From Hydrogenophaga sp040372165 (GTDB lineage: Bacteria > Pseudomonadota > Gammaproteobacteria > Burkholderiales > Burkholderiaceae_C), in the NCBI RefSeq assembly GCF_040372165.1, contig NZ_BAABWG010000003.1, positions 1 to 64,000 of the forward strand: a stretch of 64,000 nucleotides of DNA, in the 5' to 3' direction. The position numbers and the translations under genes are program-made. Below, one piece after another: positions 26,067 to 35,435 of the stretch. The notes beneath the pieces are model-generated. The model ran no database searches. It had not been told where the DNA came from and saw nothing but the letters and a program-made list of their open reading frames with translations. Position 1 is the stretch's first letter; every line of letters begins with the position of its first letter.

Positions 26067-27137
26067 ATGAACCGTCATCATTTCCTGAGGGGCGTATCTG
26101 CGCTTGCGCTGTCCGCCGCACTGGGATCATCGCCCGCTCTGGCAGCGGACAAAGGCACCATCGGCATCTCCATGCCAACCAAATCGTCCGCGCGCTGGAT
26201 CGCCGACGGCGACAACATGGTCAAGGTGCTGAAAGCACGGGGCTACAACACGGACCTGCAATATGCAGAGGACGACATTCCCAATCAGTTGGCCCAGGTG
26301 GAGAACATGATCACCAAAGGCGCCAAGGTTTTGGTGATTGCATCCATCGACGGCACCACCCTATCCAAAGCACTGCAGACGGCCGCCGATGCCGGCATCA
26401 AAGTTATCGCCTATGACCGCCTCATTCGCGGCAGCAAGAACGTCGACTTCTACGCCACGTTTGACAACTTTCAGGTCGGCGTGCTGCAAGCGAACTCCAT
26501 CGTCGAAAAATTGGGACTCCAACAAGGGAAGGGACCATTCAACATCGAGCTCTTTGGTGGCTCTCCCGACGACAACAACGCCTTTTTCTTCTACAACGGA
26601 GCCATGAGCGTTTTGCAGCCCTATATCGACAGCGGCAAGCTGGTCGTGCGCAGCAAACAGATGGGAATGGACAAGGTCGGCACCCTGCGCTGGGACGGCG
26701 CCGTGGCTCAAGCCCGCATGGACAATTTGCTCAGTGCCTTCTACGGAAACGACAAAGTCCATGCCGTTCTCTCGCCATATGACGGTCTTTCCATCGGCAT
26801 CCTTTCCTCGCTCAAGGGTGTGGGCTACTGCACGGCCAAACAACCATGTCCCGTCGTGACCGGACAGGACGCCGAGGTCCCTTCCGTGAAAAGCATACTG
26901 CGAGGTGAGCAGTCATCAACCGTATTCAAGGACACCCGGGAGTTGGCGAAGGTCACGGCCAGCATGGTCGATGCGGTCCTAAGCGGCAGCCAGCCCGAAG
27001 TGAATGACACAAAGACCTACGACAACGGCGCCAAGGTCGTGCCATCGTACTTGCTCAAGCCAGTGGCTGTTGATGCCAGCAACTGGAAACAGGTACTGGT
27101 CGACAGCGGCTACTACAAGGCCTCCCAGATCCGGTGA
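26067..27137 (+). CDS. chvE: Multiple-sugar-binding periplasmic protein, ChvE type
   Basis: A second periplasmic sugar receptor, 356 aa from ATG 26067 with CTGGAG upstream. The signal peptide is MNRHHFLRGVSALALSAALG with cleavage after ALA near residue 28. The mature start KGTIGISMPTKSSARWIADG, then YDRLIRGSKNVDFYATFDN and VLSPYDGLSIGI, match the Agrobacterium ChvE/SbpA family, which binds arabinose, galactose, xylose and fucose. The ATPase and permease that follow match GguA and GguB, its usual partners. ChvE also serves as a chemotaxis and virulence signal receptor in Agrobacterium; nothing here shows such a role. Confidence 0.9.
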   Translation: MNRHHFLRGVSALALSAALGSSPALAADKGTIGISMPTKSSARWIADGDNMVKVLKARGYNTDLQYAEDDIPNQLAQVENMITKGAKVLVIASIDGTTLSKALQTAADAGIKVIAYDRLIRGSKNVDFYATFDNFQVGVLQANSIVEKLGLQQGKGPFNIELFGGSPDDNNAFFFYNGAMSVLQPYIDSGKLVVRSKQMGMDKVGTLRWDGAVAQARMDNLLSAFYGNDKVHAVLSPYDGLSIGILSSLKGVGYCTAKQPCPVVTGQDAEVPSVKSILRGEQSSTVFKDTRELAKVTASMVDAVLSGSQPEVNDTKTYDNGAKVVPSYLLKPVAVDASNWKQVLVDSGYYKASQIR

Positions 27138-27209
27138 ATTTGCCTATCAGGCAAGCACCCCAGCACAAAGAGACCGCTCTCGCCACTCCTGATCAGAACA
27201 GGTACGTCC

Positions 27210-28736
27210 GTGACCGAACCCCTCCTGAACATGCGGGACATCCGCAAGACGTTCCCAGGCGTGCTGGCGCTCGATCGGGTCAACCTGCGTGTCATGCCCG
27301 GAGAGATTCACGCGATCGTCGGCGAGAATGGAGCGGGCAAGTCCACGCTCATGAAAGTGCTCTCGGGGGTCTATCCTGCAGGCAGTTTCTCCGGCGAGAT
27401 ACGTTTCGATGGTAAGCCACGATCATTCAACGGTATCGCCGACAGCGAGGCGTTGGGCATCATCATCATCCACCAGGAATTGGCCCTGGTCCCTTCATTG
27501 TCCATCGCTGAGAACGTCTTCCTCGGCAATGAGTTATCCGCCTACGGCGTTGTGAATTGGATGGCGGCCCATCGCAAGACGCAGGAACTCCTGGCCAAGG
27601 TCGGCTTGCGGGAGTCGCCATCCGCCCCCGTCGGAGATCTTGGAGTCGGCAAACAGCAATTGGTGGAGATCGCCAAGGCTTTGGCCAAGAAGGTCAGGCT
27701 GCTGATTCTTGACGAGCCGACGGCCAGCCTGAACGAATCCGACAGCCAGGGGTTGCTGCAACTGCTGTGCGAGTTCCGCGAGCAAGGTATTGCGTGCATT
27801 CTCATCTCGCACAAACTCAACGAGATCGCTCAAGTTGCCAACCACATCACCATTCTTCGTGATGGCACCACTGTCGAAACACTCGAGGCTGGCGATGGTC
27901 GAATCGACGAAGACAGGGTCATACGGGGCATGGTGGGGCGTGAACTGGCTGATCGCTATCCTCATCGAACGCCGTGTCCGGGTGACGTAGGGTTCAAGGT
28001 CTCGCATTGGCACGTGGCACACCCTCAGCACAGGCATTCATCTTTCATCGAGGATGTGAGCATTGAAGTGCGCAAGGGCGAGGTGGTGGGTATTGCAGGC
28101 CTCATGGGGGCCGGTAGAACCGAACTGGCCATGAGTCTGTTCGGACGGAGCTGGGGACGCCATATCGGCGGTCTCATGGAGCTCGATGGTCAACCGGTGA
28201 ACTTTCGCAACGTAGGTGAAGCCATACGCGGCGGCCTGGCCTATGTCACGGAAGACCGCAAGGCGCTTGGCCTGATTCTGTCGGAAGACATCCAATTCAA
28301 CACCACGCTGGCCAGGCTCGAAGGGGTCTCGCCAGCGGGCCTGATCAACCGTGGGCTGGAGCATCAGGTCGCCAGTGACTACCGCGAGCGCCTCCGCATC
28401 CGCAGTGCTGGCGTCGGTCAGAAGACTGTGAACCTGTCTGGAGGCAACCAGCAAAAGGTGGTGTTGAGCAAATGGCTTTACGCCCGTCCCAAGGTGTTGA
28501 TCCTGGACGAGCCGACGCGAGGCATCGATGTCGGCGCCAAGTTCGAAATCTATTCCATCATCGCAAACCTGGCCGCCGAGGGGCGTTGCGTCATCGTGAT
28601 CTCCTCCGAGATGCCCGAGCTGCTGGGCATCACCGACCGCATCTACGTGATGAACGAAGGGCGCATCGTTGCCGAGATGCCCACCACCGAAGCCTCCCAG
28701 GAACGCATCATGCGCGCCATTGTCGGAAGACACTGA
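27210..28736 (+). CDS. gguA: Sugar ABC transporter ATP-binding protein, GguA/MmsA type
   Basis: A 508-aa duplicated ABC ATPase for monosaccharide uptake. The N-terminal domain has GENGAGKST near 39-47 and the signature GVGKQQLVEIAKAL with LILDEPTASL. The C-terminal domain has the degenerate loop GLMGAGRTEL but a full signature, LSGGNQQKVVLSKWL, and LILDEPTRGIDVGAKFEIY. Asymmetry of this kind is normal in the family. The start is GTG 27210; an ATG at 27231 would clip the first strand. It lies 72 bp after chvE, and the permease gguB follows 6 bp after its stop. Confidence 0.92.
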   Translation: MTEPLLNMRDIRKTFPGVLALDRVNLRVMPGEIHAIVGENGAGKSTLMKVLSGVYPAGSFSGEIRFDGKPRSFNGIADSEALGIIIIHQELALVPSLSIAENVFLGNELSAYGVVNWMAAHRKTQELLAKVGLRESPSAPVGDLGVGKQQLVEIAKALAKKVRLLILDEPTASLNESDSQGLLQLLCEFREQGIACILISHKLNEIAQVANHITILRDGTTVETLEAGDGRIDEDRVIRGMVGRELADRYPHRTPCPGDVGFKVSHWHVAHPQHRHSSFIEDVSIEVRKGEVVGIAGLMGAGRTELAMSLFGRSWGRHIGGLMELDGQPVNFRNVGEAIRGGLAYVTEDRKALGLILSEDIQFNTTLARLEGVSPAGLINRGLEHQVASDYRERLRIRSAGVGQKTVNLSGGNQQKVVLSKWLYARPKVLILDEPTRGIDVGAKFEIYSIIANLAAEGRCVIVISSEMPELLGITDRIYVMNEGRIVAEMPTTEASQERIMRAIVGRH

Positions 28737-28742
28737 ATTTCC

Positions 28743-29987
28743 ATGCACAGTTCATCCACTTCCCCCACTTCGCCAACCTCATCTTCCGCTCTGCCCGAAA
28801 GTGCTGAAGTCCAGTCCAAAGCACCAAGAGAAGACACCTTGGACTTCCTGCGCCAGCACTTTCGCGAATATGGGATGTTGCTGTCTCTCATCATGATCAT
28901 GGTGTTCTTCCAGGTCATGACCGACGGCACGTTGATGCAGCCACTCAATATCACCAACCTGGTGCTCCAGAACAGCTATATCGTCATCATGGCGCTGGGC
29001 ATGTTGCTGGTCATTGTGGCAGGACACATCGACCTCTCTGTGGGCTCAGTGTGCGGATTCATCGGCGCCTTGGCCGCGGTTTTGATGGTCAACTTCAACT
29101 GGCCTGTGCTTCCCGCCGTTCTGGTCTGCCTTTGTGCAGGTGGCCTGATCGGAGCGGTGCAAGGCTGGTTCATCGCGTACTACCGGATTCCTGCGTTCAT
29201 CGTGACGCTGGCCGGCATGCTGGTTTTCAAGGGCCTGGCATTGGCGCTCTTGCAAGGTCAGTCTGTCGGCCCGTTTCCGGACAGCTTCCAGACGCTGAGC
29301 TCAGGCTTCGTGCCAGCAGCGTTCAACCCGGATGGCTTCCGGTGGACTTCGCTTGGAGCCGGTCTGGTCGTGGCGATGTGGCTGGCCGTGGCGGCTGCTC
29401 GCTCAAGACATCAGGCAGCACGGTACGAGATGAACGTGGAGCCACAGCCCGTCTTTCTCGCACGCACATTGGTGTTCTCCGGACTGCTCGTCTATTTGAG
29501 CTATCTGCTGGCGTCATACAAGGGGCTCCCGAACGTGCTGGTAGTGATGGGGGCATTGATCGCCATCTTCCATTTCGCGACCTCGCGCACCACTGTGGGA
29601 AGGCGCATTTACGCACTCGGCGGAAACGAGAAAGCAGCCAAGCTATCGGGCATCCGCACCGAGCGGTTGAGTTTTCTCACCTTTGTCAACATGGGTGTGC
29701 TCGCTGCGCTGGCCGGACTGGTTTTCGCGGCCCGACTCAACACCGCCACACCCAAGGCCGGCCTGGGATTTGAGCTGGACGTCATCGCCGCATGCTTCAT
29801 CGGGGGCGCCTCTGCCTCCGGCGGTGTTGGCAAAGTCATGGGTGCGGTGATCGGTGCCTTCATCATGGGTGTCATGAACAACGGCATGTCCATCATGGGC
29901 ATAGGGATCGATTACCAGCAGGTGATCAAGGGTCTGGTCTTGCTCGCTGCCGTTTTCGTTGATGTCTACAACAAGAACAGAGCATGA
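28743..29987 (+). CDS. gguB: Sugar ABC transporter permease, GguB/XylH type
   Basis: A 414-aa inner-membrane permease with about ten or more transmembrane segments. The Ser/Thr/Pro-rich N-terminal tail (residues 1-30) is cytoplasmic. Family motifs include LVIVAGHIDLSVGSVCGF near 80-97 and AGRT-like membrane loops. The extra hydrophilic insert at about 215-240 is the mark of the XylH/GguB subgroup rather than RbsC. It pairs with GguA and ChvE. Its stop overlaps the ytfR start by four bases (ATGA), so the second transporter is translationally coupled to the first. Confidence 0.9.
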   Translation: MHSSSTSPTSPTSSSALPESAEVQSKAPREDTLDFLRQHFREYGMLLSLIMIMVFFQVMTDGTLMQPLNITNLVLQNSYIVIMALGMLLVIVAGHIDLSVGSVCGFIGALAAVLMVNFNWPVLPAVLVCLCAGGLIGAVQGWFIAYYRIPAFIVTLAGMLVFKGLALALLQGQSVGPFPDSFQTLSSGFVPAAFNPDGFRWTSLGAGLVVAMWLAVAAARSRHQAARYEMNVEPQPVFLARTLVFSGLLVYLSYLLASYKGLPNVLVVMGALIAIFHFATSRTTVGRRIYALGGNEKAAKLSGIRTERLSFLTFVNMGVLAALAGLVFAARLNTATPKAGLGFELDVIAACFIGGASASGGVGKVMGAVIGAFIMGVMNNGMSIMGIGIDYQQVIKGLVLLAAVFVDVYNKNRA

Positions 29988-31504
29988 CGCAACCGAAACC
30001 TCTTCTGTCAGTTGAGTCGGTCACCAAGCGCTTCGGTGATGCCACCGTTCTGGACAACATCCGCTTTCGTCTGTTTCCGGGCGAGGTCCATGCGCTCATG
30101 GGACAAAACGGCGCTGGCAAGTCGACTCTGATCAAGATATTGACCGGCATCATCCAGCCCACGGCAGGGCATATGGTTCTGGACGGCCGGTCGGGTTGGC
30201 CCGGCACGGCTGCCGAAGCCCAGTCCCTGGGCATCAGCACGGTCTATCAGGAAGTCAATCTGTGCCCCAACCTGAGCGTCGCAGAGAACATCTTTTCTGG
30301 CCGGTTTCCGAGTCATGGGTGGGCCCAAGGCCGACGAATCAACTGGTCCCAGACACACCGCCAGGCACAGTCGCTGCTCGCCCGGGTCGGTCTGTCGATT
30401 GACGTGACACGGCGTCTCGCCGACTACCCTGTTGCGATTCAGCAGTTGGTCGCCATTGCACGGGCATTGGGTATCCAGGCGAAGGTGCTGATTCTCGACG
30501 AGCCCACTTCCAGCCTCGACGACGACGAAGTTCATGCCCTGTTCGGCGTTGTCAATCGCTTGCGTCAGGAAGGGCTGGCGATCCTGTTCGTCACCCACTT
30601 TCTCGATCAGGTGTATGCCGTCGCTGACCGCATCACGGTGTTGCGCAACGGGACATGGGTGGGTGAATGGCAGGCCGAGGCCCTCCCCGCACAGGCCCTG
30701 ATCGAGGCCATGGTGGGTCGCGAGTTGAACACGAGCCAGCAAAGACCACTGCATGAGCCGCGAGAGCCACAGACATCACCTGCCTGGTTGACGGCTCAAG
30801 GCCTGGGGCAAAGCGGTCGACTGCAGCCGATGGACCTGGAGATTCGAGCCGGGGAAGTGCTGGGGGTGGCCGGGTTGCTGGGTGCGGGGCGGACCGAGCT
30901 GGCAAGACTGCTCTTTGGACTCGATGCCGCAGACTCGGGTGCCATCGTAGTCGAAGGTCGCTCAGTCCGATTCCTCAACCCGGTCGACGCCATCGCCCAG
31001 GGTCTGGCCATGTGCCCGGAAGAGAGGAAGACAGACGGCATCTTTGCCGACCTGTCCGTGCGCGAGAACATCGTGCTGGCCTTGCAGGCCAGGAGCGGCA
31101 TCCGATTGAGCCTGAACAAATCCGAACAGGGCGAGATGGCCGACCGGTACATCCGGACGCTCGGCATCAAAACACAGGATGCCGAAACACCAGTGGGCTT
31201 GCTGTCTGGCGGCAACCAGCAGAAGGTGATCATTGCTCGCTGGCTGGCCACCGCTCCCCGCCTGCTGATCCTGGACGAACCGACGCGAGGTATCGACGTG
31301 GCGGCCAAGCAGGAAATCATGGAGCAGATTCTGGCTCTGGCCGATGAGGGCATGGCCGTGATGTTCATCTCCTCCGAGATGAGCGAAGTCGTGCGCGTTG
31401 CGCACCGAATCCTGGTGCTCAGGGACCGACGAAAAGTCGGAGAACTGCCTGGCGGTGTGGAGGAAGACGCCGTCTACGAACTGATTGCCGATGAACACCA
31501 CTGA
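29984..31504 (+). CDS. ytfR: Sugar ABC transporter ATP-binding protein, YtfR type
   Basis: A second duplicated sugar ABC ATPase, 506 aa, paralogous to gguA. The first Walker A is GQNGAGKST near 40-48. The second domain has GLLGAGRTEL, LSGGNQQKVIIARWLA and LILDEPTRGIDVAAKQEI. The best family match is E. coli YtfR of the galactofuranose importer, which fits the YtfT and YjfF homologues that follow. It begins inside the gguB stop (ATGA) and its own end overlaps ytfT by 14 bp. Confidence 0.9.
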   Translation: MTQPKPLLSVESVTKRFGDATVLDNIRFRLFPGEVHALMGQNGAGKSTLIKILTGIIQPTAGHMVLDGRSGWPGTAAEAQSLGISTVYQEVNLCPNLSVAENIFSGRFPSHGWAQGRRINWSQTHRQAQSLLARVGLSIDVTRRLADYPVAIQQLVAIARALGIQAKVLILDEPTSSLDDDEVHALFGVVNRLRQEGLAILFVTHFLDQVYAVADRITVLRNGTWVGEWQAEALPAQALIEAMVGRELNTSQQRPLHEPREPQTSPAWLTAQGLGQSGRLQPMDLEIRAGEVLGVAGLLGAGRTELARLLFGLDAADSGAIVVEGRSVRFLNPVDAIAQGLAMCPEERKTDGIFADLSVRENIVLALQARSGIRLSLNKSEQGEMADRYIRTLGIKTQDAETPVGLLSGGNQQKVIIARWLATAPRLLILDEPTRGIDVAAKQEIMEQILALADEGMAVMFISSEMSEVVRVAHRILVLRDRRKVGELPGGVEEDAVYELIADEHH

Positions 31505-32564
31505 GAAAAGACACATCGTGAAGAAGAAAGTCCCTGTGTGGCGTCGTTTGCTTTCGCACCGCTTGAGCTGGCCCCTGACTGCCCTGTGCCTTCTGCTCGT
31601 CACCAACGCCGCGTTCAACCCGACGTTCCTGAGCATCGAGTGGCGGGGAGGTCACCTCTACGGCAGTTTGATCGATATCCTCAATCGCGCGGCGCCTCTG
31701 ATACTGGTGTCTCTTGGCATGACACTGGTGATCGCCATGCGAGGCATCGATGTCTCGGTGGGAGCGGTCGTGGCCATTGCCGCCGCAGTAGGGGCGTGGA
31801 TGATCGGGGGATCACTAGATGGTGAGACCAGCCGGTTCCCTCTGCCAGTTGCGATAGTCGGCGCACTGGTGGTGGCCATGCTGTGCGGTCTCTGGAACGG
31901 GCTTCTGGTGGCCGGGCTGGGCATGCAACCGATCATCGCCACCCTGATCCTGATGGTGGCCGGTCGAGGGATTGCTCAGCTCATCACCGACGGACAGATC
32001 ATCACCGTCTACTATCCGCCTTTCTTTTTTCTGGGCGGGGGCTACTGGCTAGGCCTTCCGTTTTCACTGTTCGTGGTCGCCGGCATTCTGGCAATGATGA
32101 GCTTTGCCCTGTCGCGTACCGCCCTGGGCGTTTTCGTTCAAGCCGTCGGTGTGAACCCGTCAGCGGCCCGCGGCAGCGGCATCCGTGCACGCCAGCTGGT
32201 TCTTGGGGCCTACGTGTTTTGTGGCTTTTGCGCTGGCTTGGCAGGCCTGTTGATCAGTTCGAACGTCAAGAGCGCTGATGGCAACAACGCTGGTCTGCTG
32301 ATGGAGCTCGATGCCATCCTGGCGGTGACTCTCGGCGGGACGGCGCTGACAGGTGGCCGTTTCAGCCTCATGGGCACCGTCATTGGCGCCCTGATCATTC
32401 AAACCTTGACCTACGCGATCTATTCCATGGGCGTTCCGCCAGAAATCAACATGGTGGTCAAAGCTGCCGTCGTGTTCGTCGTCATGCTCCTGCAATCGCC
32501 TGCCTTTCGCAGCGAGGTCTGGGCTTTGGTCCGACGCCCCAGCTCCGTGGAGGTCGCGCAATGA
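31491..32564 (+). CDS. ytfT: Sugar ABC transporter permease, YtfT type
   Basis: A 357-aa permease. ATG 31491 overlaps the end of ytfR by 14 bp and is preferred over an in-frame TTG six bases earlier; a GTG at 31518 is a third possibility. Motifs LVSLGMTLVIAMRGIDVSVG (about residues 75-94) and ILAVTLGGTALTGGRFSLMG are typical of the RbsC-like permeases. E. coli YtfT and YjfF form a heterodimeric channel, and the yjfF homologue follows with an ATGA overlap here too. Confidence 0.9.
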   Translation: MNTTEKRHIVKKKVPVWRRLLSHRLSWPLTALCLLLVTNAAFNPTFLSIEWRGGHLYGSLIDILNRAAPLILVSLGMTLVIAMRGIDVSVGAVVAIAAAVGAWMIGGSLDGETSRFPLPVAIVGALVVAMLCGLWNGLLVAGLGMQPIIATLILMVAGRGIAQLITDGQIITVYYPPFFFLGGGYWLGLPFSLFVVAGILAMMSFALSRTALGVFVQAVGVNPSAARGSGIRARQLVLGAYVFCGFCAGLAGLLISSNVKSADGNNAGLLMELDAILAVTLGGTALTGGRFSLMGTVIGALIIQTLTYAIYSMGVPPEINMVVKAAVVFVVMLLQSPAFRSEVWALVRRPSSVEVAQ

Positions 32565-33601
32565 GCACCGTCACTCAAGCCTTGGAGAATGCCCAGGTCC
32601 GCGGCACCGACTCGTCACCTTCGCGCCGTCATCGCTTTGACCTGCGCTTCCTGCCTCTTGCAGCCACCATCGGCCTGTTCCTCTTGATGTCATTGGTTGG
32701 CGGCGCACTCTACGACGGCTTTCTATCGCCACAGGTCTTCTTGAACCTGCTAATTGACAACAGCTTCCTGATCATCGTCACCGTCGGCATGACTTTTGTC
32801 ATCCTCACGGGCGGAATTGATCTCTCTGTCGGGTCGGTCGTGGCCTTGACCACCATGGTCATGGCTACCCTGGTAGAGCACCACCATTGGTCGTTCTGGT
32901 CGGCTTTGCCCGTTGTGCTCCTGATGGGTGCGTCGTTCGGAGCGTTCATGGGTTTTCTGATCGAGCGATACCGGTTGCAGCCGTTCATCGTCACGCTCGC
33001 AGGCATGTTCCTCGCCCGCGGCCTTTGCTATCTCATCAGTATCGACTCGATCAGCATCTCCGATGAACCGATGGCCGACCTTGCGTTGTGGCGATGGTGG
33101 ATCACCGAGGATGCCTACCTTTCACTGAGCGCACTGGTTGCTGTCGCGTGTGTGCTGCTGGCCGTCTGGACAGCCCACGGCACGCCGTTCGGACGCACTG
33201 TCTATGCCATTGGAGGTAATGAACATTCGGCCCTTTTGATGGGGCTTCCCGTGCGCAGGACCATCGTCGCCGTCTATGCGCTCTCAGGGATGTGCTCCGC
33301 CCTCGGGGGGGTGACTTTCGCACTCTACATGCTCTCCGGATATGGACTGCATGCCAGCGGAATGGAGCTCGACGCCATCGCCGCGGTTGTGATCGGAGGC
33401 ACGCTGCTGACTGGTGGCGTGGGCTATGTCTTTGGCACCCTCTTCGGCGTCCTGATGCTCGGCCTGATTCAGACACTGATTGCATTTGATGGAAGCCTCA
33501 GTTCTTGGTGGACACGCATCTTCGTCGGCGTGCTGCTGTTTGTATTTTGCCTGTTGCAACGCTTGCTCACCCGCAAGGCCGATTCATCCCGTGTGGGATG
33601 A
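32561..33601 (+). CDS. yjfF: Sugar ABC transporter permease, YjfF type
   Basis: The second permease subunit of the YtfQRT-YjfF importer, 346 aa. IVTVGMTFVILTGGIDLSVG is at about 68-87, and IAAVVIGGTLLTGGVGYVFG is near 267. It starts within the ytfT stop (ATGA). It is the last transport gene; a 36-bp gap with CAGGA then leads into the arabinonate dehydratase gene, so uptake and catabolism are probably on one transcript. Confidence 0.9.
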   Translation: MSTVTQALENAQVRGTDSSPSRRHRFDLRFLPLAATIGLFLLMSLVGGALYDGFLSPQVFLNLLIDNSFLIIVTVGMTFVILTGGIDLSVGSVVALTTMVMATLVEHHHWSFWSALPVVLLMGASFGAFMGFLIERYRLQPFIVTLAGMFLARGLCYLISIDSISISDEPMADLALWRWWITEDAYLSLSALVAVACVLLAVWTAHGTPFGRTVYAIGGNEHSALLMGLPVRRTIVAVYALSGMCSALGGVTFALYMLSGYGLHASGMELDAIAAVVIGGTLLTGGVGYVFGTLFGVLMLGLIQTLIAFDGSLSSWWTRIFVGVLLFVFCLLQRLLTRKADSSRVG

Positions 33602-33637
33602 GCCACTCCGAATGAGACTCCAGGATTCACACCAATC

Positions 33638-35371
33638 ATGACCCAACGAAAACAGAAACTTCGATCTTCCGAATGGTTTGGCACCGCTGACAAGAACGGA
33701 TTCATGTATCGAAGCTGGATGAAAAACCAAGGCCTGCCCGACCACGTCTTTGACGGCCGGCCGATCATCGGCATCTGCAACACATGGTCAGAACTGACCC
33801 CGTGCAACGCCCACTTTCGCAAGCTGGCCGAGCACGTCAAGAAGGGTATTCTGGAAGCAGGAGGATATCCGGTGGAGTTCCCCGTTTTCTCCAATGGAGA
33901 ATCCAACCTGCGCCCGACGGCCATGCTCACCAGGAACCTGGCTGCAATGGATGTGGAAGAGGCTATCCGTGGCAACCCGATCGACGGCGTCGTGCTGCTG
34001 GTCGGATGTGACAAGACCACCCCTGCGCTCTTGATGGGCGCTGCCAGTTGCGACCTTCCCAGCATTGTGGTCACCGGCGGCCCCATGCTCAACGGAAAGC
34101 TGGATGGCAGGGACATTGGCTCCGGAACCGCCGTGTGGCGACTGCACGAGGAGTTCAAGGCGGGAGAAATCACTCTCCATCAGTTTCTGGCAGCGGAGGG
34201 AGGTATGTCCCGCTCAGCCGGTACATGCAACACGATGGGCACCGCTTCTACCATGGCCTGCATGGCCGAGGCGCTGGGGACATCTCTGCCTCACAACGCA
34301 GCCATCCCCGCTGTGGACGCCAGACGCTACGTTCTGGCTCACCTGTCGGGACAGCGCATCGTGTCCATGGTGCATGAAGACCTCACCTTGTCCAAGATCC
34401 TGACCCGGGAGGCGTTCGAGAACGCCATCCGCACCAATGCCGCGATCGGCGGATCGACCAATGCTGTCATTCACCTCAAAGCCATCGCCGGGCGCGCCGG
34501 CGTTGCCCTGGAGCTTGAGGACTGGACACACATCGGGAAAGGAACCCCCACCCTGGTCGACCTGCAACCATCAGGACGATTCCTGATGGAAGAGTTCTAC
34601 TACGCGGGCGGACTTCCAGCGGTTCTGAGGCGTCTTGGAGAAGCAGGCTTGCTGCCCCACCCCAACACCCTGACAGTCAATGGCCACAGCCTTTGGGACA
34701 ACGTCCAGGATGCGCCCATCTACAACGACGAGGTCATTCGGCCATTGGATTCCCCCTTGGTACCTGATGGTGGTATCTGCGTCTTGCGAGGCAACCTCGC
34801 TCCGCGCGGCGCCGTCCTCAAACCGTCTGCGGCGTCAGCACACCTCTTACGCCACCGTGGCAAAGCCGTGGTGTTCGAGAACTTTGCCCACTACAAAGAA
34901 CGTATCGCCGACGAATCGCTCGAAGTCGACGCCAACTCTGTTCTTGTTATGAAAAACTGTGGCCCGCAAGGCTACCCCGGCATGGCCGAAGTCGGCAACA
35001 TGGGCTTGCCGCCAAAGCTGCTGCGGCAGGGCATCAAGGACATGGTTCGCATCTCGGACGCGCGCATGAGCGGAACGGCCTACGGAACCGTCGTGCTGCA
35101 CGTCGCGCCGGAGGCGGCGGCCGGTGGCCCTTTGGCAGCTGTGCGGGACGGCGACTGGATTGAGCTGGATTGCGATGAGGGAAGGCTCCACCTCGATATC
35201 AGCGAAGAGGAATTGACACATCGCCTGACTGACCTGCCGCTGCGCGAACCTGCCATGAATGGCGGCTATCAACAGCTTTACGTGGATCATGTGCTGCAGG
35301 CGGACCAAGGCTGTGACTTCGACTTTCTGGTGGGCTGTCGGGGCGCAGCCGTTCCTTCCCACTCGCACTGA
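33638..35371 (+). CDS. L-arabinonate dehydratase (IlvD/Edd family)
   Basis: A 577-aa iron-sulfur dehydratase. It is predicted to convert L-arabinonate (possibly also D-fuconate or D-galactonate) to the 2-keto-3-deoxy acid. Candidate cluster ligands Cys56 (TPCNAHF), Cys124 (VGCDKT) and Cys197 (GTCNTMG) match the three-cysteine [2Fe-2S] pattern of sugar-acid dehydratases. The start MTQRKQKLRSSEWFGTADKN and the shorter length set it apart from IlvD and Edd. It is followed 64 bp later by the 2-keto-3-deoxyarabonate dehydratase, the next step. The equivalent Azospirillum gene is called araC, a name avoided here because it clashes with the regulator. Confidence 0.9.
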   Translation: MTQRKQKLRSSEWFGTADKNGFMYRSWMKNQGLPDHVFDGRPIIGICNTWSELTPCNAHFRKLAEHVKKGILEAGGYPVEFPVFSNGESNLRPTAMLTRNLAAMDVEEAIRGNPIDGVVLLVGCDKTTPALLMGAASCDLPSIVVTGGPMLNGKLDGRDIGSGTAVWRLHEEFKAGEITLHQFLAAEGGMSRSAGTCNTMGTASTMACMAEALGTSLPHNAAIPAVDARRYVLAHLSGQRIVSMVHEDLTLSKILTREAFENAIRTNAAIGGSTNAVIHLKAIAGRAGVALELEDWTHIGKGTPTLVDLQPSGRFLMEEFYYAGGLPAVLRRLGEAGLLPHPNTLTVNGHSLWDNVQDAPIYNDEVIRPLDSPLVPDGGICVLRGNLAPRGAVLKPSAASAHLLRHRGKAVVFENFAHYKERIADESLEVDANSVLVMKNCGPQGYPGMAEVGNMGLPPKLLRQGIKDMVRISDARMSGTAYGTVVLHVAPEAAAGGPLAAVRDGDWIELDCDEGRLHLDISEEELTHRLTDLPLREPAMNGGYQQLYVDHVLQADQGCDFDFLVGCRGAAVPSHSH

Positions 35372-35435
35372 GCATCGACACCTCCACCGATGCAGAACGC
35401 CACCACCAACCTCCATCCGAAGCACCGCGATCCAC

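Noticed and set aside
33638..35371. Dihydroxy-acid dehydratase IlvD or phosphogluconate dehydratase Edd
   Set aside because: The N-terminus, length and sugar-island context match the sugar-acid dehydratase subgroup instead.
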